Source: Emiliania huxleyi CCMP1516 (Eukaryota > Haptophyta > Isochrysidales > Noelaerhabdaceae). From it: DNA of 64,000 nucleotides. A program made the translations under genes and the position numbers. The notes under the pieces are model-generated. The model ran no database searches and had not been told where the DNA came from. It worked only from the letters and a program-made list of their open reading frames with translations. Shown one piece after another: positions 21,480 through 31,654 of the stretch (its first letter is position 1; each line of letters begins with the position of its first letter). The stretch is from the NCBI RefSeq assembly GCF_000372725.1, contig NW_005201240.1, positions 154,250 to 218,249 on the forward strand, read 5' to 3'.

Positions 21480-23178
21480 GAGATGAGGGCAGAGAGCGTC
21501 GTCGCAAGGCGCTGCCTGCCCCGGCAGGTGTCCCGGACGGAGCCCAGCGCGCGCAGCTCGTGCTCGCGCCGCCGCGCCTAATCTCGGGCGATCTCGATCT
21601 CGAGCGATCTCGACGTCCTCTCGGCGTGCTCTCGGGGCCTCACGCGCCGCGTGCTGGTCACAAAAGGTTTGCAGGTGCGCAGTCAGCTCGGGCGGAGGCA
21701 TCCTCTCGCCCTGCAGCGGCGAGCGCCTCGCCATGCAGGAGAGCATCGCCCCGCCCGCGAGCCGCCTGCGGTGAGGCGAGGGTGAAAGGTCGGGCAGCCT
21801 CCTCGCCACACACACAAGGCAGGGCAGGGGCCAGGCTGCGACCAGCTGGGCTGCGACTCCCGACTCCACGTCTAAAGAAAGGAGCTGGGCATGAAAAGTG
21901 CAAGGCTCGCTCATCTCGCCTCCATCTTGGCTCATCTCGGCTGCATCTCGCCTCGTCTGCCCGACCGCAGGAAGGAGCTCGGCCGCCAACTCGGGAAAGT
22001 CGAGGGGCGGCTCCGGAGTCGAGAGGCTCTGCAGCACCAGCACGGTGCCTGCGAGAGGGCCTCGAGGGTGATTGCTACACCGATGCATTCGCGAATACGG
22101 CGCGCGGCGCAACCGGCACGCGGCCTTTGGAGAGAGGCCGCGTCAGCACGCTGTATCTCGGCTGTATCTCGGCGATCTCTCGGCGATCTCTCGGCGGCCT
22201 TCGGAGTGAGGCCTCATCAGCACGCCCACCCGCCCGTTGTGTGACCAGGTGCCTGCAGGAGCCGGTCCGAGAAGGCTTCACAGACGCCCGCCCGCCTCCT
22301 CCCCTCCCCCCCCCCCCCCCCGTGTGGCGGGTCCAGGCGCCGTCAATGTCGGTGTAGAGCAGGCGATCCTCCACCACGTCGCTGCTACCGGCCGAGGGAA
22401 GCGGCCTGCACTGTCATCCACCGTCGATGAGTTCATCATCAATGAATGAGGTGAGCGCGCCGAGGGAAGCGGGCCTGCACTGGCACACCCACCCTCGCGA
22501 CTCGGACGCGCGGGAGAACTGGAAGGCGCCGTCCGCATAGTAGGTGTGCTCCTGTGATGCATCATCGACGAGATCACCAGTCACTCATGAGACGCGCCGC
22601 CCGCGTAGTAGGCTGTGCTCCTCTCCCCACGGCGTGAGGAAGGTGCCGTCCATCCACTCTGGCTGCCTCCGGAGCAGCCGCAGCCTCGGGCAGCGCCGCA
22701 TCGCCTCGAGGACGACGACGTAGCCCACGCACTCGCAAAAGGTCAGGTGCAGCTCCTAGACAGGCCGGGACACGTCGGGGACAGATCGTGGTCGCCGCTC
22801 GCAAACGGCGAGGTGCTCCTCGATCGCGGGGCAGCCGGCCACAACGAGTCTGACGCCGTTGTTCGTGACTCGCGCCGCGCCCGTGAGGTCGAGCAGCGAC
22901 AGCTGCGGCAGCCCCGCCACCGCGGAGAGGTGCGCGTCGCCGATCGGCACCCGGCGCAGCCGCAGCTCGCGCAGGCTGCTCAGTTGCCGGAGCGAGGGGC
23001 AGAGGAGGAGCGGCAGCTTACCCAAGGATAGCTCGGTGGCGGAGAGGCAGCGCTCCCGCTGGTCGCCGACTGCGGAACGCAGGGCGGCGCACGAGCAAGC
23101 GCAGTGCGCCCAGTCGGAGTGCGTGCAGTGCGCGAGCAGGAGGGCGAGCAGGTCCGGCGACAGGTCGAGCAGTTCCAT
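21480..23178 (-). CDS. F-box / leucine-rich repeat protein
   Basis: ATG at 23178 starts MELLDLSPDLLALLLAHC, an F-box-like helix pair (residues 1-40). LRR stretches follow (LSSLRELRLRRVPIGDAHLS, LPQLSLLDLTGAARVTNNGV), as in substrate receptors of SCF ubiquitin ligases. Downstream exons: ELHLTFCECVGYVVVLEAM; WGEEHTYYADGAFQFSR; DVVEDRLLYTDIDGTWSHNG; VLMRPHSEGRVPVAPRAVFA; GTVLVLQSLSTPEPPLDFPE; LQGERMPPPELTAHLQTF. Introns 22756-22818 (63 bp) and 22552-22620 (69 bp) both read GA-AG, and their starts copy the next exon (18/22, 26/30). The next ones are GC-AG, one near 22150-22200 carrying CCGAGATACAG repeats. The 3' end is not resolved. The gene diverges from the small ORF at 23327. Confidence 0.65.
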
Positions 23179-23326
23179 GAGTTGGCTGGCGGGGACGAGT
23201 CCGGCTGGCCGGCCGGCTGCGCTGTGCTGGGCCGGCCCAATAAAATTCTGGCAGCAGAAAAAGAAAGTCCGGCGCCGAACTTTCCGAAGAAAGCCTCCCG
23301 GGTCTCTCTCTCTCGCGCGCCCATAT

Positions 23327-23548
23327 ATGCGGCCCACGTCTCGCCGCCTCTGCGACTTCCACGACCCCACGCGCCCTCCGCTGACGGCGGGCGAGCGGCT
23401 GGGAAACTTTGTCCACCGCGTCGCGGCGGGCGGGCTCATCGCGCTCACCCTCGCCGGCCTCGGCTACATTGGGCTCGCGTGCGTCGAGGTCTTTGGCAAG
23501 CACAGGCGGAGAAAGCTCGAGGCGTCGGCGGCGGCGCAGCCGCGATGA
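23327..23548 (+). CDS. small single-pass membrane protein, 73 aa
   Basis: ATG at 23327 to TGA at 23548. It has a polar N-terminus (MRPTSRRLCDFHDPTRPPLT), one hydrophobic helix at about residues 34-54 (VAAGGLIALTLAGLGYIGLA) and a basic tail (GKHRRRKLEASAAAQPR). The form suits a small organelle inner-membrane subunit, but I recognise no family. It diverges from the F-box gene; the roughly 150 bases between them would be a shared promoter. Longer in-frame upstream readings overlap the F-box coding strand and are unlikely. Confidence 0.5.
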   Translation: MRPTSRRLCDFHDPTRPPLTAGERLGNFVHRVAAGGLIALTLAGLGYIGLACVEVFGKHRRRKLEASAAAQPR

Positions 23549-23892
23549 TCGCTCTTCGGAACGGTCGAGAGCAAGATCGCAGATAAACGTGTTCTGGAGT
23601 TGGCCAACATGTCGGTGCTGTGGGGTGTGATGGCGGGGTGCGAGGCGAGCTGGGATTCGCCGTATGCCCCTGGGATCAACGGACGTGCATGAAGGGTCGC
23701 ACTTCGGTTGTGTGCTGTGCGCCTGTGCGCTTTGTGCGGGGTTGGTGCATGTCGGAGTCGCGCAGTCTGCGGACAGCACGCGGGCTGGGACGGCCTCTAC
23801 GGCTCTAAGTGCGTTGTGGGTGGATGCGCAGACAATTTGCCTCCGAGCGAGTGTCGAAAGAGTGAGGTTTTGAAACGGGAGGACACAGAACT

Positions 23893-24435
23893 CTATGACG
23901 GCCCCGTCGCACCAAAGAGGGGTGGCGGCACGATGTAGGTTCGCGTCTGCTGCGCGGCCCCCGCCGCTCCGGCGGCACCCGCGCCGCCTCCTGTGCGCGG
24001 CAGCTTTGCCCTCGTGACGCGTCCCTCGTAGTGCGTGACTCCCTCGAACGCCTCGAGCAGCACGCAATTGAGGGCCGACGCGGGCCACTTCCACAAAAAT
24101 GTCCACCCGGCGCACGCCTCGTCTGCGTTGCAGAGGCCGCAGCACGCCTGAGGAGAGCCAGCCATTGATTGGTCTCGTGCTCTCGCGAGCGGCGCCAGCG
24201 CTGCAGAGGCCGCAGCGCGCGCCTCTGCGTCCGCCGCGCGGAGGCGCCCGAGGACGGAAGGCGAGAGGGGCGTGGTGTGGAGCGAGTCCTTGTCTCCCTC
24301 GCCGCAGCCGTGCGAGTCGAGCTCGAACCGCTCCTAAGGTCCGGTCAGGGCAGGGCAGGTAGACGTCTCCACACACGCAAGGCCCAGTGCGCGCGGGTGA
24401 GGTGTGTGTGTGTGCGCGTGCGTGCGTGCGTGCGC

Positions 24436-24470
<35 letters not shown>

Positions 24471-24510
24471 TGTGTGTGTGTGTGTATGTGTGTGTGTGTG
24501 TGTGTGTTTG

Positions 24511-24586
<76 letters not shown>

Positions 24587-26942
24587 TGTGTGTGTTTGTG
24601 TGTGTGCTCGCTCCTCGTTGGGCGTGCATCGCTCGAGCGGTGCGTGGCTGTCGGCGGAGCGGTTGAGCGCCCGGATGGTACAGCGGAGCGCCTGCGGGAA
24701 GGCTGTGCAAGAAGGGTCCGAGACGGCCCCCCCGTCTGCGCAGAGGACGGGGCGGGCGACAGCAGCGCCTCGGCGAGCCACGCGGTGCGGTGGTCGGGGT
24801 GGTACACGGCGCGGTGCGGCGTCCCTGCGGGGGGAAGGCTCCGAGGAGGTGCCGAGAAGGCTCCTCGGTGCGAAGTGGGGGGGTCCGCACGGCGCTGGTG
24901 CGGCGCTCCTCCGACGAGATGGCGGAGGAGGGCGCCGAAGGGCGAGTTGAGCGGGCAGCCCGGCTTGAGGAGGGTGTAGCGGCGCGGGTAGCGGCGGAAG
25001 ACGACGGTGGTGAGCGCGTTCTGCTCGAACGGCCACTTGAAGGACCAGGTCGGGTTGCCGACCGGCCAGATCCATTCCTTCACTCGTAATTGTCAATGAT
25101 GAATTCTCAATGAGTAATTAACGGCTGCCGCCCGGCCAGATCCACTCCTCGATCGCTCGCAGGATGCCCGCGCCGGCGATCGGGGCGCCCGCGAGCAGGA
25201 GCACGCCAGAGTTTGCGAGGCCTGCGAGAGGAAGAGAGGAAGCCCCGGGTCAAGAAGAGGACGACTGGTGGCGGGAGGACGGCCGGGCTTGCGCGTGCCG
25301 GCCCTTGTATCGCGGCGCAGCTTCTGCGGTGGGAACTCCTGAGAGGAGAAGGGCAGGATGACAAGAGTGGGGCGACAGCATCGTCATACGCAGCTCCTGC
25401 GGCGGGGACGCCTCCGCCGCAGCGATCCACCGCTCGCCGCGAAGCAGGCCGGTCGCCTCGGGCAGAGGGAGGAAGCCGTAGATCAGGGTGCAACGGCAAG
25501 CGACGGGAGTGCGATAGCCAGAGCCGGTGCCTCGGCTGCCACACCTGTGCTATACTCCACTGAACTCCGCCGCTCACCGCCCTGTGCTGTCTGTACCACG
25601 CTACGATCACTCGCCTCGAGCAGAGGCGGCAGCGGCTGCCACACCTCGGTGACAAAGACGTCCGAGTCGATGTACGCCAGGTGGGCGTGCCGGCGGAGCA
25701 GGTAGCGGATCGCGGCGAGCTTAGCCCACGGCGGACCGCGGGGAGGGAAGGGGCCGAGGCGGTGGTCGGCGGGCAGCCCTACTCGCAACCCTTCTCTGGT
25801 GTGTGCGATGCCACCTGCCCAGTCTCGGCCCAGTCTCGGCCCAGTCTCGGCCCCAGTCTCGGCCCCGTCTCGCCTGGGCAGACGGGGTCGCGGTTGGTGT
25901 ACTGCTGCATCCCCTCCCTCCACGCCCACTTCGGCTCGGATCGCTGGCTCGGCTCGAGGGCGTCGTTCCAGTCCGCCTGTGGACGTGTCGTGGGCCGTGT
26001 CGTGGGCCGTGTCGTGGGCCGTGTCGTGGGCCGTGTCGTGGGCCGTGTCGTGGGCCGTGTCGTGGGCCGTGTCGTGGGCCGTGTCGTGGACGTGTCGTGG
26101 GACGTGTCGCGGCTCGAGGGCGGCGTCCCCGGCCCGCCTCGGTCACGCCGATGTGCAGGTGCGGGCACGGGTTCTCGAGGTAGAAGCGGTAGCCGTGCAG
26201 CTGCGCGTAGATGTGGTTCGTGACGAGCGCGAGCTGGAAAGTGCCCATCTTCTCCGTCCGCGACTGCAGCACCTCCTCGGGCGTCCCCTTGCCCTCGACA
26301 CCTGGAAGGAAGGTTCCGAGAAGGCTCGTGGAAGGCTCCGGCACCTCCTCGGGCGTCCCCTTTGCCCTCGACACCGGCGTTGCCGTTCGGGGCCGGCCCG
26401 CCGCCGTGTGCAGCGGTGGGACGCCACCTCTCGGTTAGCACGCTGCGCGGGAGGCCCCACTCTTCCGGAGAGCGAAGCGTCGTCCCGCCAACCTCGTACG
26501 CAAACGGTGGCCGCGAGTCAACCATCAGGATCGCCACGTCCAGCGCCGCCGCCGCCTCGCCGCCGCCGCCACTGCTGCCGCCGCCACTGCTGCCGCCGCT
26601 GCTACCGCTGCCGCCGCCGCCGCTGCTGTTGCCGGCGCTGCTGGCTCCCGCCTCGGCCGGCCGCGGCGGGCGGTACCAGCACTCTTGCTCCTTCATGAGC
26701 CAGCGTGTGCCAAGCACGCCATCCAGCTTGTTCTTGATGATCTTGTCGATGTCGGCGCCGTGCAGAGACCGTGCCTGGAATAGAGAGAGCGCCCGCAGGC
26801 CCTGCGCCGTCTCGAGGTCCGGCTTGCCGCGAACGTTGGCGGGCGGGCTGCGCAGGAAGTCGGGCGTGAGCGCCGGCGTGTAGCGGTCGGCTGGCCTGCT
26901 GAGGTACCAGTCGCCCTGCGCGAGGTCGATCGCGCGTGGCAT
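23893..26942 (-). CDS. glycosyltransferase with C-terminal PAN/apple-like domain
   Basis: ATG at 26942 starts MPRAIDLAQGDWYLSRPADR. After a Gly/Ser linker come blocks of a nucleotide-sugar transferase resembling GT34-like families: VAILMVDSRPPFAYEV, ALVTNHIYAQLHGYRFYLEN, DWNDALEPSQRSEPKWAWRE, WAKLAAIRYLLRRHAHLAYI then DSDVFV (the DxD metal site), NSGVLLLAG, WPFEQNALTTVVF. The last exons read ACCGLCNADEACAGWTFLWK, a PAN/apple-type carbohydrate or protein-binding fold, ending at 23893. Introns: 26302-26374 (GT-AG; 33 of 34 bases copy the next exon), 25977-26137 (GC-AG), 25078-25147 (GA-AG, AT-rich), 24148-24222 (GC-AG), and one holding the GT repeat. It probably acts in the secretory pathway. 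Exons between 24620 and 24900 and at 25240-25600 are tentative. Confidence 0.65.
24403..24610. repeat. (GT)n / (CA)n microsatellite
   Basis: About 200 bp of GT dinucleotides with GTGC units at the left end, inside a probable intron of the glycosyltransferase gene. The His/Thr and Cys/Val frames through it are artefacts. Confidence 0.95.
25980..26110. repeat. intronic 12-bp minisatellite GTGTCGTGGGCC
   Basis: About nine tandem GTGTCGTGGGCC units filling the GC-AG intron 25977-26137 of the glycosyltransferase gene. Confidence 0.9.
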
Positions 26943-27381
26943 GCCGCGTGTTGTGAGAGCGGTTGCACAACACACACACGTGTGCCCCGGCCGCCAGCCG
27001 CGCTTAAAGAATTTAAGCTGCCACGTTTGTGCCGCATCCTGTGCCCCCGAGGCGAAGAAGCAAGAACAGGGCTGAAAACAATCACCGTAAACTTCCATAA
27101 GTAAAATGAATTAACTTCCAAAACTTCCAAAACGAGTTTTCCCCGCTGTCGGGATCTCGCACGACGTCCATTTCTCTGCATATGCTTGATGATTTTTTCT
27201 AGGCAAAAAAAGAAAAGGGACGCGGCCAAGGACCCAATAAGGCCGTGACGCCCTTAGACCCAGGTGCGTTGCAAGCGACTCGCCCCCCCGGGGGGCACAA
27301 GATCTCGGATCTCGGGCTTCTCCAACCGAGAGCTCGATGCTGGACCCACCGCTGTCCCGCCGACTCCCGTCGACGGTCTAA

Positions 27382-28826
27382 CTGTTCGTGCTCGGCGTGA
27401 TCGCCTTCCTCGCGATCGGCGCAACATCGCCCTCCTCGCTCCTCGTCGCCGAGAGGAGCAGCGTTCGCCACCCGGTGGTGGTCGTGGGGCCACTAATAGG
27501 ACAGACGCTGCAAGTCAATGATGCGCGATGGCTCCATCCGTGCAGCCCGTGGACGCCAACGTGGACAACGGCGTGGGTGAACTTGGACAAGTTTGCCGCA
27601 GTTTGTGCGTTTCACAGTTCCCACGCGCAGCTGGGACTCACCTTTGACCCGACGACGAACCGGACCAAGTCTCCGGAGCATGTGCAGGTGAGGGTTGCCG
27701 AGGGTTGGGCTGGCTTGACGGTTTTCGGATATGAGGTGTACGGCAACCTAACCCAACGGCTGGAATCCGAAGGGTTTGTCAGAGACGTCGATATCCTCCC
27801 GATGGGCTATGACTGGCGGTTGAGCGTTGCCGACTGGGAGCAAGAAGCCTTCCCTCGCTTCTTCAGGACAATCTCAGACGCGGTGTCGAAGAATGGTCAG
27901 CCGGTTGTGCTGACTGGCCTATCGATGGCGGCTCCGTTCACGCACGCGTTCCTGAGATGGGCAAACGCAAAGCGCGGGGGCAAGAGTTGGGTGCAAAAGA
28001 ACGTGCACGCCTTCGTGCCGGTCGGAGGCCCCTTCAATGGCGCAGTTAATGCGCTATCAGCACTCGTCGGCGGAATGGCCTTTGCCTACACGCCCCCGGG
28101 CCAGCCAGGCGCTGCCAAGTTCACGTGATGGCCGAGCAGGTGAGCGAGGAACACTTTGTGATAAAAGCCGTGGACGGGTTTGGGGCTGTACTGAAGGAGC
28201 TCCTCATGGATTGGCTCCTCACGGATTTCACGCGGCTGGCCCGAGAGTTTCCATCCTCGTACTGGATGTCGCCGGGCGTGGACGACTCCATACCCGACAG
28301 AAGCTACGTCACGCTCCAAGGGCCATGGGCGCAGCCAGAAGAGATCAAGGCTTCCGGCCTGCCATCTCTGTTCAGGAGGCTGCTCATGCACGACGAGGCG
28401 GAGCACATGAAATATGCCTTGTCTGTCGGGACGATCGAAGATCCTGGTGTCCCGACGCACTGCATTTACAGTCATAACGTGCGCACCTTTTCCCACCTCA
28501 CTTTCCCCGGGGCCTTCGCAGAGATCGGAGCTTCGGTCGAAATCGGAGATGGCGACGGGACGGTCCATTCTGACAGCTTGTCCGTGTGCGAGCGTTGGAA
28601 GAGCACGGTCAAGGTCTACAAACTGCCAGGTGTGCCTCACGAAGGCATGATGACCGTCGGGCAAGTCCATGATGTCATTGTGGGGGTAGCCAAGGATGAC
28701 GCAGCGCTCGACGCGTGGACGTCACCAGCTTTTGTGGACTTGGATGTGCCGCGAGACGGAATGACCAATGCGACTATCCTGGATGATTGGCAGGCCAGGC
28801 TGCTCGTGGCGAAAGAGGACGCCTAG
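27382..28826 (+). CDS. LCAT/PDAT-family acyltransferase
   Basis: Motifs in order: hydrophobic N-terminus (VLGVIAFLAIGATSPSSLLV), HPVVVVGPLIG, WVNLDKF, GYDWRL, nucleophile elbow VVLTGLSMAAPFTHAFLRWA (Ser, though the usual GxSxG Gly is Ala), PVGGPFNGA, acidic motif GDGDGTVHSDSLSVC, and a late His in LPGVPHEGM. LCAT-type enzymes move an acyl group from phospholipid to a sterol or diacylglycerol. The frame breaks near 28100-28128: the first part stops at TGA 28126-28128 and the second continues one frame over from about 28125. No intron with clear ends is visible, so this may be a sequence error, an odd intron or a broken gene. No ATG starts the first part. GC content is lower than in neighbouring genes. 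Confidence 0.7.
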
Positions 28827-28829
28827 CAG

Positions 28830-29470
28830 TCTCACCCCGGATAACCCAAGACCAATCCGCCGCCCCGCCGGTGCCGCCGCGGTCGATGCGGGCGCTCCTC
28901 CGAGATCTCGCCTTCGTCGCCGTGACATCCGCATGCTGCGGACACCGCCGCCCGTACTCTCTTCTCTCTCCTACCCTTTGGCCGGGGGCGTGCATTCGCT
29001 CTCCACTAGTTGGCCGCGGCGGTGGCCGCGCGTACTCTCGCGTTCTCGGCTCCCACGCTCTGGTCGCGCCGTGGACTCTCGGCCTGTCTGGCCGGGTCTC
29101 TCTCCGGGCACTGGGCTCTGCGTCTCTGGTCTGCGGGGCGGCAAGACATGGCTAGATATCATGTGGCGGGCAGCCTACGGTAGGCCCCACGTGATCTCGG
29201 AGGTAGAAAAAAACTGTTCATGTTCCACAAAATCAAAAACAAACACGATCGGGTGTAACCGGAAACCGCTGGACTCCACGGGAGCCCCACCGCCCCATTA
29301 TAAGTGCCGCAACCACCCCTGCTCTGCGCGCCGTCGCCGACTCTCGCGGAAGAGCCCTGCGCGGCGCGCGAGCCTGCAAGAAACGTGCTCGGGACAGAGC
29401 TCAGTTGCTGCTGCGCTGACGTCCACGGCAGCGGCATTGGCACCGGCTTCTACCGGGACGGCTAAGCGCG
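28830..29470. other. intergenic; start of next gene unresolved
   Basis: No clear gene. Frames near 29400-29465 (SSVAAALTSTAAALAPAS) could be a leader exon of the cupredoxin-DUF305 gene, but this could not be confirmed. Confidence 0.3.
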
Positions 29471-29476
29471 GTACGG

Positions 29477-31249
29477 GTGCCAAAAAATGGCAAAGCAACC
29501 GCCGACTTTGATTGGACGAGTGCCCCTTGGGTGCCTTACCCGGCGTTCAGCGGCTCGATCTCCAGAATGTTCTCCCTCCTCTCGCTCGCCCCGTTCAGCC
29601 ACGGACACCCATTCGGCGAACCGTGCAACCTCACGGACTTCCCCTACATCCACCTCTCGTGGGATCCATTCGCCGGCGACGTGGGCCTGTACAAGGCAGC
29701 GCCCAAAGCCGAGCTGCCAACCTTCTCCACCGCCACACTTCGCCACCTCGTCGCCTCAGGTCGCGGGCTCCACGTCGACCGACGCAAAAAACATCACCAA
29801 GGAGTGCCACGGCGTCTCGCCCGAGGTTCACCTGAACTACGGACAGAAATACTACTTCGTGCAGAGCGACGAGTCGAACTGGTGGGCTTCTCGCAGAGCT
29901 CTGTCGCCCTCGGGGCACGCGAGCGGCTCAAGCGTCCACCCCCGCCCGCCTCTCCTCTTCGCAGGTACCACCCTGTCGGGTTCGCATACGAGGTGGGAGG
30001 GGCGCACAACACCTGCGCGTGCCCCGCTGACGCACCGGACTGCCCCAACATTGCCGTCGAGGGAGAGTGCCCCGAGCTCGGCGGCGAGGGGGTGGACGGG
30101 ACGATGTCCACCATCCAGTACATCACCAAGACCGTCGCGGAAACGAAAGACGAGAGTGGCTTCGGCCTCGACGCATACGAGCCCTTCTTCTTCTACCCTT
30201 TCGGCGACTGGTATGAGGGCTGCGGCGGCGCCGACGCACCCTGCCACGTCGAGTTTGCTGTGACTCAGAGAGCCCACTCCCGAGAGCTCAATACGAGAAG
30301 GCATGTATGATCGGTGTTCGTGTCGTGTCGTGTCGTGTAGGTCTCGGACCCCTCGCAGTTCCCGGAGGGGAAGCTCCGCAAGTACGTCTACTACTTCTGC
30401 CACATCCACCCGGGCATGTCGGCAAAGATCGTGCTCGAGAATCTGCCGAACCCGGACGGGGCCATCGTCCCGTACTGCGCGGATGGCTCAATCCCCGGCT
30501 GCCCCGAGCCGACGGCCCCCGACCCGTCCGACTTCGACGAGAAGTGCGGCACGTGGAACACAGGCGAGCACACGAGGGAGATCGCGCCTCTCCCCTGGGG
30601 AGGCGGCCTGGATCCGTCCTCGACCCGTCCTTTAGGTCCCTACGCCCCAGGGGCAACGCAGTACCCGCACTGCAAGGGCAAGAAGTTCCTCTGCAGCAAC
30701 GAGCCGAACAGCGAGGCGCCGGAGAACGACTTCAACGAGTGCCTCGAGGCGATCGACTGCCAGATGCACCAGGAGATGGCCGTCTCTGCGGAGGGCGCGA
30801 CGATGGCGGCCACCTTCCTCCGCCAGATGATCCCGCACCACGCCAACGCCGTCGCGATGGCCAAGACCCTGCTCAAGATGGACCCTGGAACCGTCGACAC
30901 GGAGGCGACATCCCCATCGCCCCCCTGGAACCCCCCCCCCCCCACTGACCCGTGTCTCCCCCCACACCCAAACCAGTTTGACGGCGAAAAGACGCTCAAG
31001 GGTCTGCTGATGGACATCATCAACGTGCAAAACTTCCAGATCGCCACCATGAAGGGCCTGCTCGAGGAGCCCCCCCCCCCCCCCCCCCCCCGCGCCCCGG
31101 CTGCGACGCGCCGAAAAAGGTGGAAGGACACCCCTCTCAGCACGCGGCTCGGCTGCCCGACGCGCCCTTGCCCGCGTCCGCAGCGGCGTCGAGCCGGCGG
31201 CGGCGCTTCTCGCGCCAGTCCGCCTAAAGCACGGGTAGATCTCGGGTAG
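29477..31249 (+). CDS. secreted cupredoxin + DUF305 protein
   Basis: The first part (ECHGVSPEVHLNYGQKYYFV, YHPVGFAYEVGGAHNTCACP, YYFCHIHPGMSAKIVLEN) is a cupredoxin-like fold with a type 1 copper pattern CxxHPGM. The second (DCQMHQEMAV, FLRQMIPHHANAVAMAKTLL, NFQIATMKGLLEE) is a DUF305 four-helix domain; bacterial DUF305 proteins are often copper-linked. Many cysteines suggest an extracellular or lumenal location. Introns: 29882-29964 (GT-AG), 30260-30340 (GT-AG, 81 bp), one near 30910-30975, and a possible 28-base GC-AG intron at 29732-29759 that restores frame. The start is unresolved (no ATG in frame, 29477 is GTG). The region after about 31068 is poly-C and low complexity, so the true 3' end is uncertain. 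Confidence 0.7.
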
Positions 31250-31310
31250 ATCTCGGGTAGATCTCGGGTAGATCTCGGGTAGATCTCGGCGAATCTCAGC
31301 TACATCTCAC
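31229..31310. repeat. 11-bp minisatellite (GATCTCGGGTA)
   Basis: Five or more tandem GATCTCGGGTA units, i.e. CCCGAGATC on the other strand, then degenerating. Same CCGAGA core as the intronic repeats elsewhere; it probably lies in a 3' intron of the cupredoxin-DUF305 gene. Confidence 0.85.
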
Positions 31311-31564
31311 GCCAGTCCACCAACAGCGCGCCCGCGGCCGATGCCCCCTCCCGCCCTCTCACACCAACCGGCAAGCCTCGGTCGCTCGACTCGGCTCCTC
31401 GCCGCATCCACCCCCCCCCACTACCGCCCGTCGACCCGCCTCTGCGGACCCATCTCTCCGTCTCTCTACCTGCCGCCTCGTCGTCGTCGTCCTGGCGGCG
31501 GCGTGGAGGCCGCGACGGCGAGCGGCTGCGGCGGCCGGCCTGCGTTGTGAGCAGGACAGACTCG

Positions 31565-31645
31565 GGGTGTGAATACGAGTGGTGTGAATACGAGTGGTGT
31601 GAATGCGAGTGGTGTGAATGCGAGTGGTGTGAATGCGAGTGTCTG
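31565..31645. repeat. 15-bp tandem repeat GTGTGAATNCGAGTG
   Basis: About five copies between the convergent cupredoxin-DUF305 and JMJD6 genes. Confidence 0.9.
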
Positions 31646-31654
31646 GCCGTGCAC

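Noticed and set aside
24403-24610. Long ORFs of Cys-Val or His-Thr
   Set aside because: They come from reading a GT dinucleotide repeat and carry no gene signal.
23018-25096. 692-codon minus-strand ORF
   Set aside because: Runs through the CA repeat and several introns and exons in different frames; only short parts match domains.
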